Positions 11,882 to 23,025 of a stretch of DNA of 64,000 bases are shown here, piece by piece. A program made the position numbers and the translations under genes. The notes below the pieces were generated by a model that was not told the origin of the DNA, did no database searches, and worked only from the letters and a program-made list of their open reading frames with translations. The stretch is from Microthyrium microscopicum (taxonomy: Eukaryota > Ascomycota > Dothideomycetes > Microthyriales > Microthyriaceae). Location of the stretch: positions 1,089,359-1,153,358 of the forward strand of contig MU004241.1 in the NCBI GenBank assembly GCA_010405405.1, written 5' to 3'. The stretch's first letter is position 1, and every line of letters begins with the position of its first letter.

Positions 11882-12737
11882 TTTCAGCCTTGAACGGTCG
11901 TCACTCCTCTCTGATCCTCATCTGTAAGTGGCGATGCCTAAAGTGGCTAGTGCGAAATGACGTAGCTGCCTCGCGTGGCACTCTAAGGGTCCTCACCACA
12001 TGTGAAGGAAGGAGTCAAACTACGACGAAGTGTGACTACCTGAGAGTAACAAGCGATACGAAGAAGAATAAGTGAGAAATGCATGCTAAAATTGATCGCG
12101 ACATAGTGGATCTATGGATCTGAAGCTCTTGCCGCCTAGTCGAGCGCATTATGGGGATTGATTGCAGGGACCATTCAGCCAATCATTGTCTTTGTCTGAT
12201 CTTGATCAAGACCGTTGGCGACTCGACTGACACTGATCAAAGAAGTCATGTAATGGTATGTCTGTAATCTGTATGAACTTCAGCTACGAAACAGTTACTA
12301 GATTGCGAAGTTCTTTTTAACAATCCTTTCTTACCAAAATCTTATCTAATTGAGTCGCGGAAGTTGTATCGTGGTGGAGCTTTTTGTCTTTCAAAGCATT
12401 GAGTGCCGCGTACTTAACCAGCGGCTTCGGAGCAAAACAAAGCGGATTTCTACGAGCTATGACACAGAAAGCGACAGGCCAGAGCAACGAATAATGCGAG
12501 GTTGGGATATTTTGGCAGCTTAGCCCAACGCTGGCAGCAGTTAACTGAAGTGGTGGGCGAACGCGAGAAATCGCGTCGCGTGTTGAGGTCCAAGCTCCTA
12601 ACGCGTCTCTGCCTTAAAAAGCTCCCACTGCTCCAAAGCATTGAAAGTACACTCCTCCATCACCAACTCTACAACTCTCAATTCTTCCACCTCTACATCT
12701 TCCTTACACTCTTCTATATCCCGCAAACACATATCAA
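11882..12737. promoter_or_regulatory. Divergent promoter region of F-box gene and ribonucleotide reductase gene
   Basis: An 856 bp spacer between divergent genes. The right part is rich in CG-containing words (around 12558-12606), including one perfect ACGCGT box, and ends in a CT-rich leader before the ATG at 12738. Confidence 0.55.
12601..12606. promoter_or_regulatory. MCB box (ACGCGT) upstream of ribonucleotide reductase
   Basis: A perfect palindromic MluI cell-cycle box 132 bp before the start codon, next to a CG-rich cluster at 12560-12580 (GCGAGAAATCGCGTCGCGTG). MCB boxes bind MBF in yeasts and drive G1/S transcription of ribonucleotide reductase genes. The motif is seen directly; its use here is inferred. 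Confidence 0.6.
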
Positions 12738-14172
12738 ATGGCTACTCAACTCACTCCCTCCAAAAAGGTACGCTTGTCCCGACTCTACACGCCACCGCCG
12801 GCTCCCTGCGGTTCACGCGATTTTTCTTGTACCAGCTAACATATGATACTTTACAGGCCGCTGTTGGCGTCGAAGCTCTTAAGATGAGCGACTCACCCGT
12901 GAAGCAACCCGTATTCCTCACTGAAAATAAGGAAAACCACAGCAGTGATGTCGCTGTCCGCGTGGCTGGCATCCCAGAGCTAGATTTTCCCGAGGAAGAA
13001 GACAAGCCCGTTGAATCAGCCGATGGCGAGACCAAAGGCAGCAAAGAGATCTTGCTTCGCGAGAACCCACACCGCTTCGTTTTATTCCCAGTACAACATC
13101 ACGAGGTAAGCTCACGACGCGTCTTGCAAGCACCAGACGCGTACTAATACACAACAGATATGGCGAATGTACAAGAAGGCAATGGCCTCCTTCTGGACTG
13201 CTGAGGAGATTGATCTCTCCAAAGACGTTACAGACTGGAACAACAAGCTCAATGATGACGAAAGATTCTTTGTCTCGCACATCCTCGCCTTCTTCGCTGC
13301 CTCCGATGGCATCGTCAACGAGAATCTCGTCGAGCGTTTCAGTGCCGAAGTACAAGTACCTGAAGCACGATGCTTCTATGGCTTCCAGATCATGATGGAG
13401 AATATCCATTCCGAGACCTACTCCCTCCTCATCGACACATACATCAGCGAGCCAAAGCAACGCAATTACCTCTTCAATGCCATTGACAACAGTAAGCCAT
13501 GTCCTCTGTTCTCCAGAAACAAACACTAACATGTTACCAGTCCCATGCATCCGCAAAAAGGCAGACTGGGCTCTTCGCTGGATCTCTGACAAGAACTCCA
13601 CCTTTGCCAGCCGTCTCGTTGCTTTCGCTGCTGTCGAAGGTATCTTCTTCAGCGGCTCCTTCGCCTCCATTTTCTGGCTCAAGAAGCGTGGTCTCATGCC
13701 TGGCCTAACCTTTTCCAACGAGCTCATCTCCCGTGACGAAGGTATGCACACCGACTTTGCCTGCCTCCTCTTCGGCATGCTTGAGGAGAAGCCTGATGCT
13801 GCCGCCGTCCGCGCCATCATCACTGAGGCCGTGCAAATCGAGCAAGAGTTCCTCACGGATGCTCTACCCGTCCGCCTCTTGGGAATGAACTCTGCCCTCA
13901 TGTGCCAATACATTGAGTTCGTCGCCGACCGTCTGCTCCTCGCCCTTGGCAACATCAAGGTTTACAACGCCACCAACCCATTCGACTTCATGGAGAACAT
14001 CTCACTTGCTGGCAAGACCAACTTCTTCGAGAAGCGTGTTGGTGACTACCAAAAAGCTGGTGTCATGGAGGCCACCAACAAGCGCGAGAAGGCTGCTGGT
14101 GAAGACGCCAACGCCGACTCGACGCCAAACGCAGGTATCAAGGGTGACTTTGATTTTGATGAGGACTTTTAG
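12738..14172 (+). CDS. rnr2: Ribonucleoside-diphosphate reductase small subunit (R2)
   Basis: Four exons, 12738-12767, 12857-13105, 13158-13491 and 13541-14172, give about 414 residues, normal for a eukaryotic R2. The first exon is only 10 codons. Class I R2 residues are all present: iron ligand Asp112 in Glu-Glu-Ile-Asp-Leu, Glu174 and His177 in Met-Glu-Asn-Ile-His, radical Tyr181, the Glu of Val-Glu-Gly-Ile-Phe-Phe, and Glu/His of Arg-Asp-Glu-Gly-Met-His. The C-terminal Phe-Asp-Glu-Asp-Phe tail is the peptide that docks on the large subunit. The enzyme makes dNTPs from ribonucleotides. It is likely cell-cycle regulated, given ACGCGT boxes in the promoter and in intron 2. Confidence 0.98.
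13117..13142. promoter_or_regulatory. Two ACGCGT (MCB-type) boxes inside intron 2 of the R2 gene
   Basis: ACGCGT occurs at 13117-13122 and 13137-13142, 20 bp apart, within the 52 bp intron 13106-13157. The word is also in the promoter. Two palindromic 6-mers in so short an intron are unlikely by chance; an intronic MBF-type element is inferred. Confidence 0.5.
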
Positions 14173-14892
14173 ATGAGATGAGATGTTGATGATGATGCCC
14201 TACAACCTTCCTCTCAAACCATATCTGTACACGTAATATATACCCTGAGGCTGTGGGGCGATGACTCGAGGAAGTATTTTTCACTCTTGGGTTAGGGGCG
14301 GTTGCATGATACCTGCTGCTTGTCAGCGGTCTTTTTTTGTTTGGTGGGCTCAGTCATGATGGCGTTTGGAATTGGCGTTGGGCATGTCGCTTGGGATGAT
14401 AAGAACGTCCTTGATGGCGTTTTGTACTGATTGATGGATATAATCCGAGCTGCATACAATTAAGACTTTACATTAACTACTTGTCTTTTGGTCTACTGTG
14501 AGATGAATACAGTGTTACTACGATATAGCTCTTATGCTTGATTGATGTAATAAGCTCTGAAAGAACTTCCGTCGACTTAGACTCTGGTCAATGCTGTATA
14601 CCAACACTCGATCTCGTACACAACTCAAAACTTACCAGTTATGCACAAATACAACTGATCGTTCGTACCATACGATTTCATCCACATTCATCGTTACAGC
14701 CTGAGTCGATAAGTTATCCAAAAGCTCACAGTCATGTCGTCATATATCGTCATACACCACGCGCAGTGCTCCTCGCCCCTGGACATGGAGTAGAGTACCA
14801 TTATTCTTACTACTAGTACCCTACATTAAAACAAACATCAACTTCATAAGTTTCAATCTCCATCTATCACAAACACCACATCTACCTCCAAA
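14173..14892. other. Intergenic spacer
   Basis: About 720 bp between two + strand genes. The first 250 bp look like the R2 3' UTR and terminator, the last 80 bp like a CT/CA-rich leader. No gene seen. Confidence 0.4.
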
Positions 14893-15556
14893 ATGCCAGA
14901 ACCAAACTCCCACGTCCAAGGCAAAGCTCTCGAAGCTCAATATGAACCCCATCCAGACCCACAAGCACTCACCGGCCACAAAGACGCCACCGGCAACATC
15001 TCAGACGTCGACTACGAGCCTTATCCAGAGCAGTCCGTCAAAATCTCCCCCGAAAAGCAGGACATCTTAAAGCGCATCACGAGTCTATACAGCGGCAGTG
15101 CAAGCGAAGAGGACATGCAAGTATACGCGCGCGAAAGCGTCTATGATGATCCATACAGTTACTGTGATACCAGATACAAAATTGCTGGACAGTGGTATGG
15201 TGCGTATCACAAACATCCTTCCTACGTGATGAGTAGTTAACGGGTAGGCGTTTCTAGGGATTCCAAAAATGTTTGCCAAATCAGAGACGTTGAAGACACA
15301 AGTCGTCAGTCCATCAGATACAGATCCCAAGCTACTGGTGTTCAAGTTACAGCAAAAGTATACTGTGCGGGCCGTCCAGCTGTCAAAGACGATAAATTCG
15401 TTGGTGAGCTTGTCGTTGGATGAGGAGGGAAAGGTCAAGTATCATAAGGATATGTGGAATGAGAAGGATTACAGTCATGGAGGATTGGGGAGATTTTTCA
15501 AGGAGCTTAATGGGGATCATTTGACGAAGATTACGCAGCCACCGACCGATCTTTAG
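14893..15556 (+). CDS. Conserved small fungal protein, possible NTF2-like fold
   Basis: Exons 14893-15199 and 15258-15556 give about 201 residues. The first 50 residues are polar and Pro/Gly-rich. From about residue 55 on, a helix is followed by a Met-Gln-Val-Tyr-Ala...Tyr-Asp-Asp-Pro stretch, then Gln-Trp-Tyr-Gly-Ile-Pro-Lys-Met-Phe. This pattern, a helix then an aromatic-rich 'D-P' turn then an alpha/beta tail, is like SnoaL/NTF2-fold proteins. The end has alternating beta strands (Lys-Tyr-Thr-Val-Arg-Ala-Val, then Leu-Val-Ser-Leu-Ser-Leu-Asp) and a Trp-Asn-Glu-Lys-Asp motif. No catalytic residues are assigned, and the fold call is inference. Confidence 0.8.
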
Positions 15557-15803
15557 GGAGATGTTCAGTTCGGATGGGAAAATAGTTTGTATTTTTAGAG
15601 TATAGTAAAACGCCAATTTGGTTGGTATGTCCACCCCGTTCGCACTGAGCACAAGTCTATCGATAAATCAGATTTCGGGAGGCACATGCTTGCAAGTCCG
15701 TCCCTTTGTCAACGCCAATTCTGCCGTAACTTCATACAGATTATATCAAAACACACCGGTCATATATCTTCACACACGTAAATAGCAGGCCAGGTGATAA
15801 TGC

Positions 15804-16761
15804 CTATGCAAGCATACCCTTGCGCTTCATGGCAAACGCTAATGTCTCTGCGCTCAACTCATCGTCTTCCGGAATTTCGTCCAAAACAGGGATCATATCG
15901 GCGAACTTGTCCGCCGCGCGATAGGCGAGGATGGCAGGTACGCCGGCAGCGTCCATTTCTGCTTGCTCATAGTGTAGCTTGACAAAGCGCACAGAGGGAA
16001 AGGCGCGAGCGACGGAGTGTACGCAGTGTTCGATGAGTTGCGAGACTTCGGACTATGTGGTGGTTAGCTGGTGCTAGAGTATATACTTATCAATTCACAC
16101 TTACGAGGTCGTCGTAGATGAACACTATGACAGTAGCATCACGTCGAGCTGTCTCGATGGCGTCGAGGTAACCTTCCGCATCAACTGTTTGCATCGCACC
16201 GTAGCGAGGCGCACTTGTGCTCCGCCGGCCCATGTAAGTTGGGCGGTTGTGCGAATGCGATAGTTCCTGAAGTCTGCTCTGGCGCCAGCGCGAGAGGAAG
16301 TCATCTTCGCTATCCGAGTCCTCATCAGCTTCCATTAGCCAACTACCGTTGCGGGCATGGCCAGCTTTGTCGCGGCTCGAAACGTGCGACGGTACAGGAG
16401 CAGGTCTATATTGAGAGATGGCCTTTTGAGAACGTGGTGATATATTGCGGTGGGCTCGACGAGCTTGTTCAAAGGCTTGGGCATCAGCAATGACTCCTTT
16501 AGGTCCGGTGTTTGCTTCAGAGCGCGACGAGGGAACAAAGTAGCGGGTGCGCATTTTGCCGGATTTGCGTGGTTGAGTGGCTTCGTCGTCGTCTTCGTGG
16601 TCAGAGTCGGGATTGGTATGGGATCTTATGGTCTTTTCGTTGTGTCCAGGGGAAGAAGGGGGTGATGGTATATCTGAGCGGTCTTCTTGGTGGGGTTGTG
16701 AGGGAGAGTTGGATCCTGAGTTGAAGAGAGCGTCAAACTCGTCTTGGGCAGCAGATGTCAT
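15804..16761 (-). CDS. Phosducin-like protein (G-beta-gamma chaperone type)
   Basis: Exon 1 is 16105-16761 and exon 2 is 15804-16052, with a 52 bp intron, giving about 301 residues. The N-terminus is acidic and Ser/Pro-rich. Around residue 89 is the phosducin helix-1 signature Gly-Pro-Lys-Gly-Val-Ile, followed by an amphipathic Gln-Ala-Arg-Arg helix. After a Glu/Asp/Ser stretch comes Phe-Leu-Ser-Arg-Trp-Arg-Gln-Ser-Arg-Leu-Gln-Glu-Leu and a thioredoxin-like domain without active-site cysteines (Val-Ile-Val-Phe-Ile-Tyr-Asp, then Val-Arg-Phe-Val-Lys-Leu, then Val-Pro-Ala-Ile-Leu-Ala-Tyr). Phosducin-like proteins work with the CCT chaperonin to assemble Gbeta-gamma, as PhnA does in Aspergillus. 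The Gbeta gene lies about 5 kb to the right. Confidence 0.9.
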
Positions 16762-18261
16762 GGTGGCAAGCCGAGGGCGGAAGAGGATGTTTTATGTATG
16801 AGTAGGCCCGGGGGAAAACGTGTTGTTGGGTGTTTGGTGGGTTGGTGCAAACTGCAGGGCTGAGAGTGGGATGTATCAGGGTTTGCGTGAGAATCAGCAC
16901 GAGTGAATCTGGTAGATAGACTAAAGTGGTCAACGCGCCGAGCATGGATCTTCGGATATGCAGGGGCGCAGCGGATAATATACGATGTTGATGTGATGAG
17001 TTCAGGTACCAGTACAGCGTGCTCGTATATATTGTCTTGTCGTTTGGTGGTTGGGTGTAGAGAGTAGAGAGAAGAAGGTTAAGAGGTGGTGGTGGTGGCA
17101 GTGGATGGCAGTTGCACCCAGTGACCCAAGCATTGGCTCTCAATTTAGACTCAGCCGGTTAAGTATTGTAGACTTTAGACAAAAGACAAAAGGTGATTGG
17201 ACTGGACCTGCGTCTCAGAATTGTTAGTTCCTGCAAGACTGAGTGTAAGTTGACTTTTCTGTTTCCAAACTACTCCTAAAGTCCTCCCGTTATTCCGATA
17301 ATCCCCTGCCATTTCACACGTGTGAGAGCATTGAGCATTTGCCTCAGATATTGATATCTACGGCCTGGTCTGTTCTTTCAGCATTGGGTCCGTTCATAGG
17401 TAGCAAGAGAGAGAGTCCAGACTCCACGACAGAACGACAGACAGAGACAAGGTCCGAGTCTTGACCGCTGTCTTTACTCTTTACGCCTTCTTACCTGGTA
17501 GAGTACATCTGGACATTGACTGAGAAAACTATCTTTGATCCTGCATAAATTGCTCAGAAACAATTGCAAGATTCAGTCGGTTGAGACAAACAACTCATCG
17601 CCACAAGTCCTGATTCAGTAAATATCTTCTCAACCACGTATACAACCACTCTCTATGAAATCATGTCCGTCTCAAAACCCAACATCAACGACACCATGGC
17701 TTCACAACAACGTCACTCGCCCCTCGGACCCAGACTCCATTTAGATATCAGAGGGGAAAACTTTAATTATTCTTGAAACAAGAGACTTGAAACAAACCCG
17801 CCCACTCCCGATGCCCCAAGTCATCCCTGTGCCTGCTTATCCGCTGCTTCCCCTCCACTTCTGGAATATCATGAAACACCAGAATCTGCACTCTTGCAAC
17901 GCCAACCACAAATCGCCCAGCCCGTTTGCCCATCGGACAAAGCGTTGTGATTCTCAGCGCCACAAGATACAGTTTCCTCCCAGCCTCAAAAATGAGATTT
18001 CACCCGATTCCCCGAGTGACCCACTAAATCCAAAGATAACCTACAGAATTTATCTAGAGACGAACTATCACAAATGTACCTGCATAAGCTGCAAAATAGC
18101 GCCCTCAACTCCCAATCGCGCTCGAATCCACATGCCAAAAAGTACTAACAACCAACTCCATTTCACTATTCCCTGCCAATCCCGTCCCTATATCCTGGTA
18201 AATATTAGCCCATCTTAACCGCGCCCGCGATCCGATGAACCATTGAGATCCACACCACCTT

Positions 18262-18292
18262 GCGATGCATCCAACGTCTGACCTTCAAGTCC
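18262..18292 (+). repeat. Upstream block of tandem duplication, copy A
   Basis: The 31 bases GCGATG-ATC-AACGTCTGAC-TTCA... match 18831-18861 with about five differences. Copy B lies 86 bp before the kinase-like start codon, so this looks like a duplicated 5' flank. Confidence 0.6.
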
Positions 18293-18695
18293 ACTTCTCC
18301 AAACCATCATCATCGCTGGGAATAAAAGCGCAAAATGACGATATGCCCGCTAATCAAACAACCCGTTCAACTAACTATAATCTAACTACTGCACGTCAGT
18401 TTGCGCATTTGTGTTGACTGATCCGGCCCCGAATATCATGGACCCCCAGAACATGACTCAAGCAGAAACCCCAGCCTTTCGTAATGAACGAAGATGCTTC
18501 GTGTTGTTTTTGCTGCGGGTGAGTCTACCGTTAGTTTTGACCCTGCAGAGTGCGTTGTTTTGTTTCATACTGGTACAGACAAGATTTCTGGCCGGATGGG
18601 GACTAGGGAGTGCAATGGAGGTGTTTGTTTTTGAACTTAGGAGTCTAGGAAGCTGTTATGTATACTTTTGGCATTGCGCACAACCTTGCGTATTA

Positions 18696-18797
18696 AAATC
18701 CTACGTAGAGATGTAGAGGGGGCTCTGCTGTTTGATCTATTGGCGTAAAATGTATCTGTCTACATTTGACGAGATATGTACATCGTTAAACTACGCT
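18696..18797 (+). repeat. Direct repeat copy A (about 100 bp)
   Basis: Matches 19808-19908 at roughly three quarters identity by eye, with shared words AAATCCTACG, GGCTCTGCTG, GTCTAC and AACTACGCT in the same order and spacing. Copy B is the 3' flank of the kinase-like gene. Confidence 0.75.
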
Positions 18798-18830
18798 CAT
18801 TAGTAATAATTCCAAGCATCTTGCGAAGTT

Positions 18831-18861
18831 GCGATGGATCTAACGTCTGACTTTCACGTCT
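18831..18861 (+). repeat. Upstream block of tandem duplication, copy B
   Basis: Partner of 18262-18292; lies just upstream of the kinase-like gene. Confidence 0.6.
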
Positions 18862-18946
18862 ATACCTTCTTCATTGCTGCAATATGCAACCGCACCTACG
18901 AATTTAGATATCAGAACTTCATCACTTCCTTCAGATTATCGCCTTC

Positions 18947-19750
18947 ATGGAAAGCTTGACGGTCGCCAAATCCGAAATCTCGGTATTGAATCAAGAAATC
19001 GATAACGAGAAAGGTTTCTATCGAATTCGCGCCGGAAACAGAGTTCACTATGTCACAATTTTTGCCGGCGTGTTCGACGAAACCATCATGTGTCGACCAT
19101 TTCTTCTAGTTCCTGTCCTTCCAGACTTCCCTGATGACCAATGGACAACCATGGAAATCCGTCCGCAAAAGGACGGGACGGTAGAAACGACAATCTCCTC
19201 AGAGCCATTACCAACCATCGAAGACGACATCATCTGGCATGCCAATAAGGTCGAAATACTAGATCTCAAAGCGTCCAGGCGTCGCATAAAGCCAAGGATT
19301 TTGGAGGTCATGTACGAAGACACGCCCGCGATTGCAAAATTTGCTCGTTTTCCTTGGGAGATTGCATACGTTGAGAATGAAACGTTTGCCTATTCAGTAC
19401 TTCAGGAACACGCGCCCGAAGTAATTCCTAGATTCCTCGGGCACCTGACTGAGGGTGGCAGAGTCATGGGATTGTTACTGGAGAAGGTTGAGGGAGCTTG
19501 TGTGTCAATCGAAAACCTTTCTCAGTGTGAGAAGGCAGTGCAGGCAATTCATCAGGCTGGCTTGCTTCATGGAGATGTCAATCGGTACAACTTCATTGTC
19601 GATTCGAAGACGGCGGCCATAAAGGTTATTGACTTTGAGCATGCGGAAGCCTTTGAGCACGATTTGGCCAAAAAGGAGATGGATTCGTTGATATATGAAA
19701 TCCAGGAGGACTCTGGTCGCGGTGGGCCGCCCAGGCTGATTGCGATGTAA
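18947..19750 (+). CDS. Fungal atypical kinase-like protein (APH/Ser-Thr kinase fold)
   Basis: A single exon of 267 residues. A kinase-like C-terminal half is clear: Lys131 in Ala-Ile-Ala-Lys-Phe as the probable ATP lysine, catalytic loop His208-Gly-Asp-Val-Asn-Arg-Tyr-Asn215 and metal-binding Ile-Asp-Phe (228-230) in place of DFG. The N-terminal 110 residues are a beta-rich fungal-specific region. Members of this fungal family are often mislabelled 'alpha-galactosidase A' in databases; they look like small-molecule or protein kinases of unknown substrate. The gene is flanked by duplicated blocks (18831 before, 19808 after), suggesting it belongs to a tandem duplication whose other copy lost its coding part. 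Confidence 0.82.
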   Translation: MESLTVAKSEISVLNQEIDNEKGFYRIRAGNRVHYVTIFAGVFDETIMCRPFLLVPVLPDFPDDQWTTMEIRPQKDGTVETTISSEPLPTIEDDIIWHANKVEILDLKASRRRIKPRILEVMYEDTPAIAKFARFPWEIAYVENETFAYSVLQEHAPEVIPRFLGHLTEGGRVMGLLLEKVEGACVSIENLSQCEKAVQAIHQAGLLHGDVNRYNFIVDSKTAAIKVIDFEHAEAFEHDLAKKEMDSLIYEIQEDSGRGGPPRLIAM

Positions 19751-21697
19751 GGATCTCCCATGGCAAACATCTACACCAGGCTCAGGAATCATGTTTTTAG
19801 CGTAATGAAATCCTACGCGCAGATGCAGAGGAGGCTCTGCTGGTAATCTGTTGGTGTGAAATGTGTCGGTCTACTTATGACCAGATGGATATATCCTTGA
19901 ACTACGCTGGTCAAGGTGACCCTTAGATCCATTCAAAGCACTCAAAAGTCGTGCCAGACGAGAGCCTACGTACGCGCCCATCATTGCCTTGGGTAACACG
20001 TCTGTGTACATCGTACATAGTAGACTTGAGTCGCGCAGAGATGTGGATCTTTAAGATATTCTGTCTGCTTGACTGTTCATGGACTACGAGAAGGATACTT
20101 ACTTGAGCTTGGATGGATGGCCATTCGAGATTTTGACTTACTGTAGTATATCCCTTTCCAAAATAAGGAATTTGAGCTGGTGGCTTAATGCAAGAACAAG
20201 GACAGACGAGACAAACCTTAGTATTACCAAAAATTCCGCTGTTGCTGTATATATGGTGCAAGTTAGAATATATCACCCGCTTCAATTCAACCAAGTCACG
20301 CATAATTCATTCGTCAGGAGATTTGTAAAAGATATAGAAAAGAGGCTTTCAGCATCTTACAACAAAATGAGTACTGACCACTAGTATTTCCTTTACATGC
20401 CAGCACCCAACTCATTCCAACCCAACCGTATGCCCCTAACGCAACGTCTCTCTTAAACGGCCCAAATGTCTTACAAGAATTAGCCCCGACCCGACATACT
20501 AGGGAAATAGACCGCTCAGCAGAACAACAACCCCAAAACCTCCCATAGAAATGCCTGCTCCTTGATAATAGAAAATAACATTGGTGTCGCTGGCCCGCCG
20601 TTCGGTGCCGATCGATGTTTGGAGGAGACTTCTTGTTGCGGCATTGACCGAGCGTGTGTGTTCTAATGTATACTGTAGATGAATATGGCGGATATCAGGT
20701 CGCGCCAACCTCTTGTTCCTTGATGGAGGATTCTTTGCAGCAGCGCGAAAGATGTTCGATGATAGATGAAAGTAAATCAATCGTATCAACACAGCTTGAG
20801 AGACAGTCGAATGCTCCATATACTGTAGTGCCTGTATAGATCCTCCAGTGGATCGACGAGTGGATCCAGAAGGACCAGAGCCCAGGAGAGCATACAAGAG
20901 CAACAACAGCAACAAGTAGCACTAAGAATGAACAACAACACATAAAAAGGTGGAAATGAATAAATAGACTCCCGCACGCCATGAAAATGGCACCATAAAA
21001 GCGCCTGAAAACCTTAAATAGGTCCATTGCCCAAGTTTCGCAACGAGCGTCATTGTGGATATTGCTTCTCGCCTCATGCGGGCGAAATCCTCACTTTTGT
21101 CTCCAGCAGAAACACACGTACAATTGTAAGAAAAGAACGCGAGCAGATGGGCAAGACAATTGACATTATTGAGGAAGAGAAGAAGAAGCAAAAAAAGGCT
21201 AGACTGTGCTTTGCTGCGCTGGCCCATCAGAACATGCATTAGCTTATACAAAGAACGTCCTGGTTCAGCAGTTTCGCCAAGAAACATCATATATTGACCA
21301 GGCCACCTTGACGACTTCTGCGGTTGTATTGCGGAGAATTGGTGAGAGTCGGCTTGGAGCATCGCCTTGTTTTTGGTATTTCAGAATCGGGATGGTCGGT
21401 ATGGGGGCGAGGCGCGTGTCAGTCAGGCCTTTGGTGTGGTCAAAAGAGAATTGGTTAAAAGAAATTATTTTTCCGAGAAGAAAAAGGGGATTCCCGGGTG
21501 GTATCTCGAATCACCAAATGGTGAGTTAATTTTGGCGAATGGTAACATGACAGGTGAGTCGTTAAAACGGGCTGTTTGGACTGAAAATTGTACGTTAAGC
21601 AAATATCCAGTCAGTTGCTCGTGTATGGCGTGCTAAAACGGTGCAGAATGTTGGGCTTGTCTTGGAAAACTCGCCTTTCTAGGCAGTTTCGGTGTGT
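19751..21697. other. Gene-poor region, one weak membrane-ORF candidate
   Basis: Holds direct repeat copy B and no recognised gene. An open minus frame at 20499-20915 (138 codons) has hydrophobic segments at both ends but no family resemblance. Overlapping open frames on both strands make coding status uncertain. Confidence 0.35.
19808..19908 (+). repeat. Direct repeat copy B (about 100 bp)
   Basis: Partner of 18696-18797. It starts 58 bp after the stop codon of the kinase-like gene, so it is in that gene's 3' flank. Confidence 0.75.
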
Positions 21698-23025
21698 CTA
21701 TGCCCAAACGCGTAACTGGAGGAGAATGATTAGTGGGGCTTTCTTGTATCACTTCGGCTGAGACGCAATCATACCATGGAATCCCAAGAACCTGTGCACA
21801 GGCTCAGAGCATCGTTACTAACGCCGAGACAACTAACTCTGTTATCGTGACCTTGAAGAGTTCCAACTCGTTCGCCACGAAGGACATCCCAAACCTGAAA
21901 ACGGGTTAGTAAAATTGTAGGGATGATACTGAGATGGACCTACTTTGCATTCAAAATCATCATAACCTGCAAATAGTAGTCTTCCAGAGACTGAAAAAGC
22001 CACTGAAGTGATTCCACAAACTGGTTCTCCAATCTAATAAATGGTTAGTTGGAACGTGAAATTGCTTGTACAGGGTAGTAGGTAGTGGACGTACGGTGTA
22101 AGCTTGTAACTCTCGATCTGCCCGAATGTCAAACAAACGGCAAGATGCATCATCTGAACCAGTTCCAAAGGCGTTGCCATTGGGAAAGAATTGAATGGCG
22201 TTAATGTCCGAGTCGTGGGCAGCAAATGTTTGTATGCATCGTTGTTGCCGAATGTCCCAAAGTTTGGCATATGTGTCGCAAGCGCCAGAAACAAATTGGT
22301 TGTTGTCTAGAGGATTTATAGATAGACTCATAACATCTCCCAAATGATCGGCAAATTCATGGATTCTAGCTCCGGTTTCCACGTCCCACAGTACACAGGT
22401 CATATCTCCGGAGGATGTAAGAATGCGTCGATCATTGATGAATCTGCAGCAACTGAGGTAGCCCGAATGGCCTGACAATTCCCGTGCAACGCGAGTAGGA
22501 CCTTCGCGAGCGGAAAGATTATAAATGGAGCAAATATTGTCCAAACCACCACAAGCAACATAATTGCCGCTAGGTGAATAGGCGCAAGTCATGACCCATG
22601 ATGATCTTAGAGGAATGGCGTGTACTTTGTTGGTGGTGTAAGCGTCCCAAATAATGAGTTTTCCATCCTGTGAAGCAGAAACGAGATGTCTTCGATCCGT
22701 CGACCAATGCATAGCATAAATCTTGGCAAGATGGCCTTTGAGGGTTCGTTTCGTCTTCATGCCGAGACGAGGAAGCTGTTCAACTCGGGCGCGAGCGACT
22801 TCGCGGACTGTAAATTCACAATGGTTAGTACTGAACATAACAATGACGAGACGAGTGTTCTCAATGGGCCCAAAGACTAGCGCGTGGTAGGCTGTGAAGG
22901 GAATCAAACTTACGAGTGGTATCAGCCAATTCATCCTTCTTCCTCTTTATCCGATCTTTAAGAGCTTCAGCATCTCTGCGAGCTATTTGAATGCGCTGTT
23001 GGATAGTTTCGGTATTCATCTCCAT
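21698..23025 (-). CDS. sfaD: Heterotrimeric G-protein beta subunit
   Basis: Five exons (22914-23025, 22095-22807, 21944-22033, 21775-21894, 21698-21715) give about 350 residues, the normal fungal Gbeta length. The N-terminal coiled coil ([12 protein letters not shown]) that pairs with Ggamma is followed by [11 protein letters not shown] and seven WD40 blades with regular Gly-His and Trp-Asp signatures. The last exon codes only Leu-Arg-Val-Trp-Ala and stop, completing the closing Ser-Trp-Asp-Ser-Met...Val-Trp blade. Gbeta-gamma signals growth, sporulation and mating in Aspergillus (SfaD). The symbol is by analogy to Aspergillus. Confidence 0.96.

Larger units (their letters stand above)
16762..18946. 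other. Gene-poor 2.2 kb region with the remains of a tandem duplication
   Basis: No convincing gene. Long frames exist (for example 17787-18218 +) but have no recognisable family and sit opposite similarly open frames. The right third (18262-18797) contains short blocks that match the flanks of the next gene (see repeat entries). Confidence 0.45.

Noticed and set aside
17640-18218. Open frames on both strands (37-codon ORF at 17662 and 143-codon frame at 17787 on +; short minus frame 17763-17963)
   Set aside because: Competing frames on both strands with no family resemblance; not called.
20499-20915. 138-codon minus frame with hydrophobic ends
   Set aside because: Overlaps other open frames of similar length and has no recognisable domain; coding support too weak.
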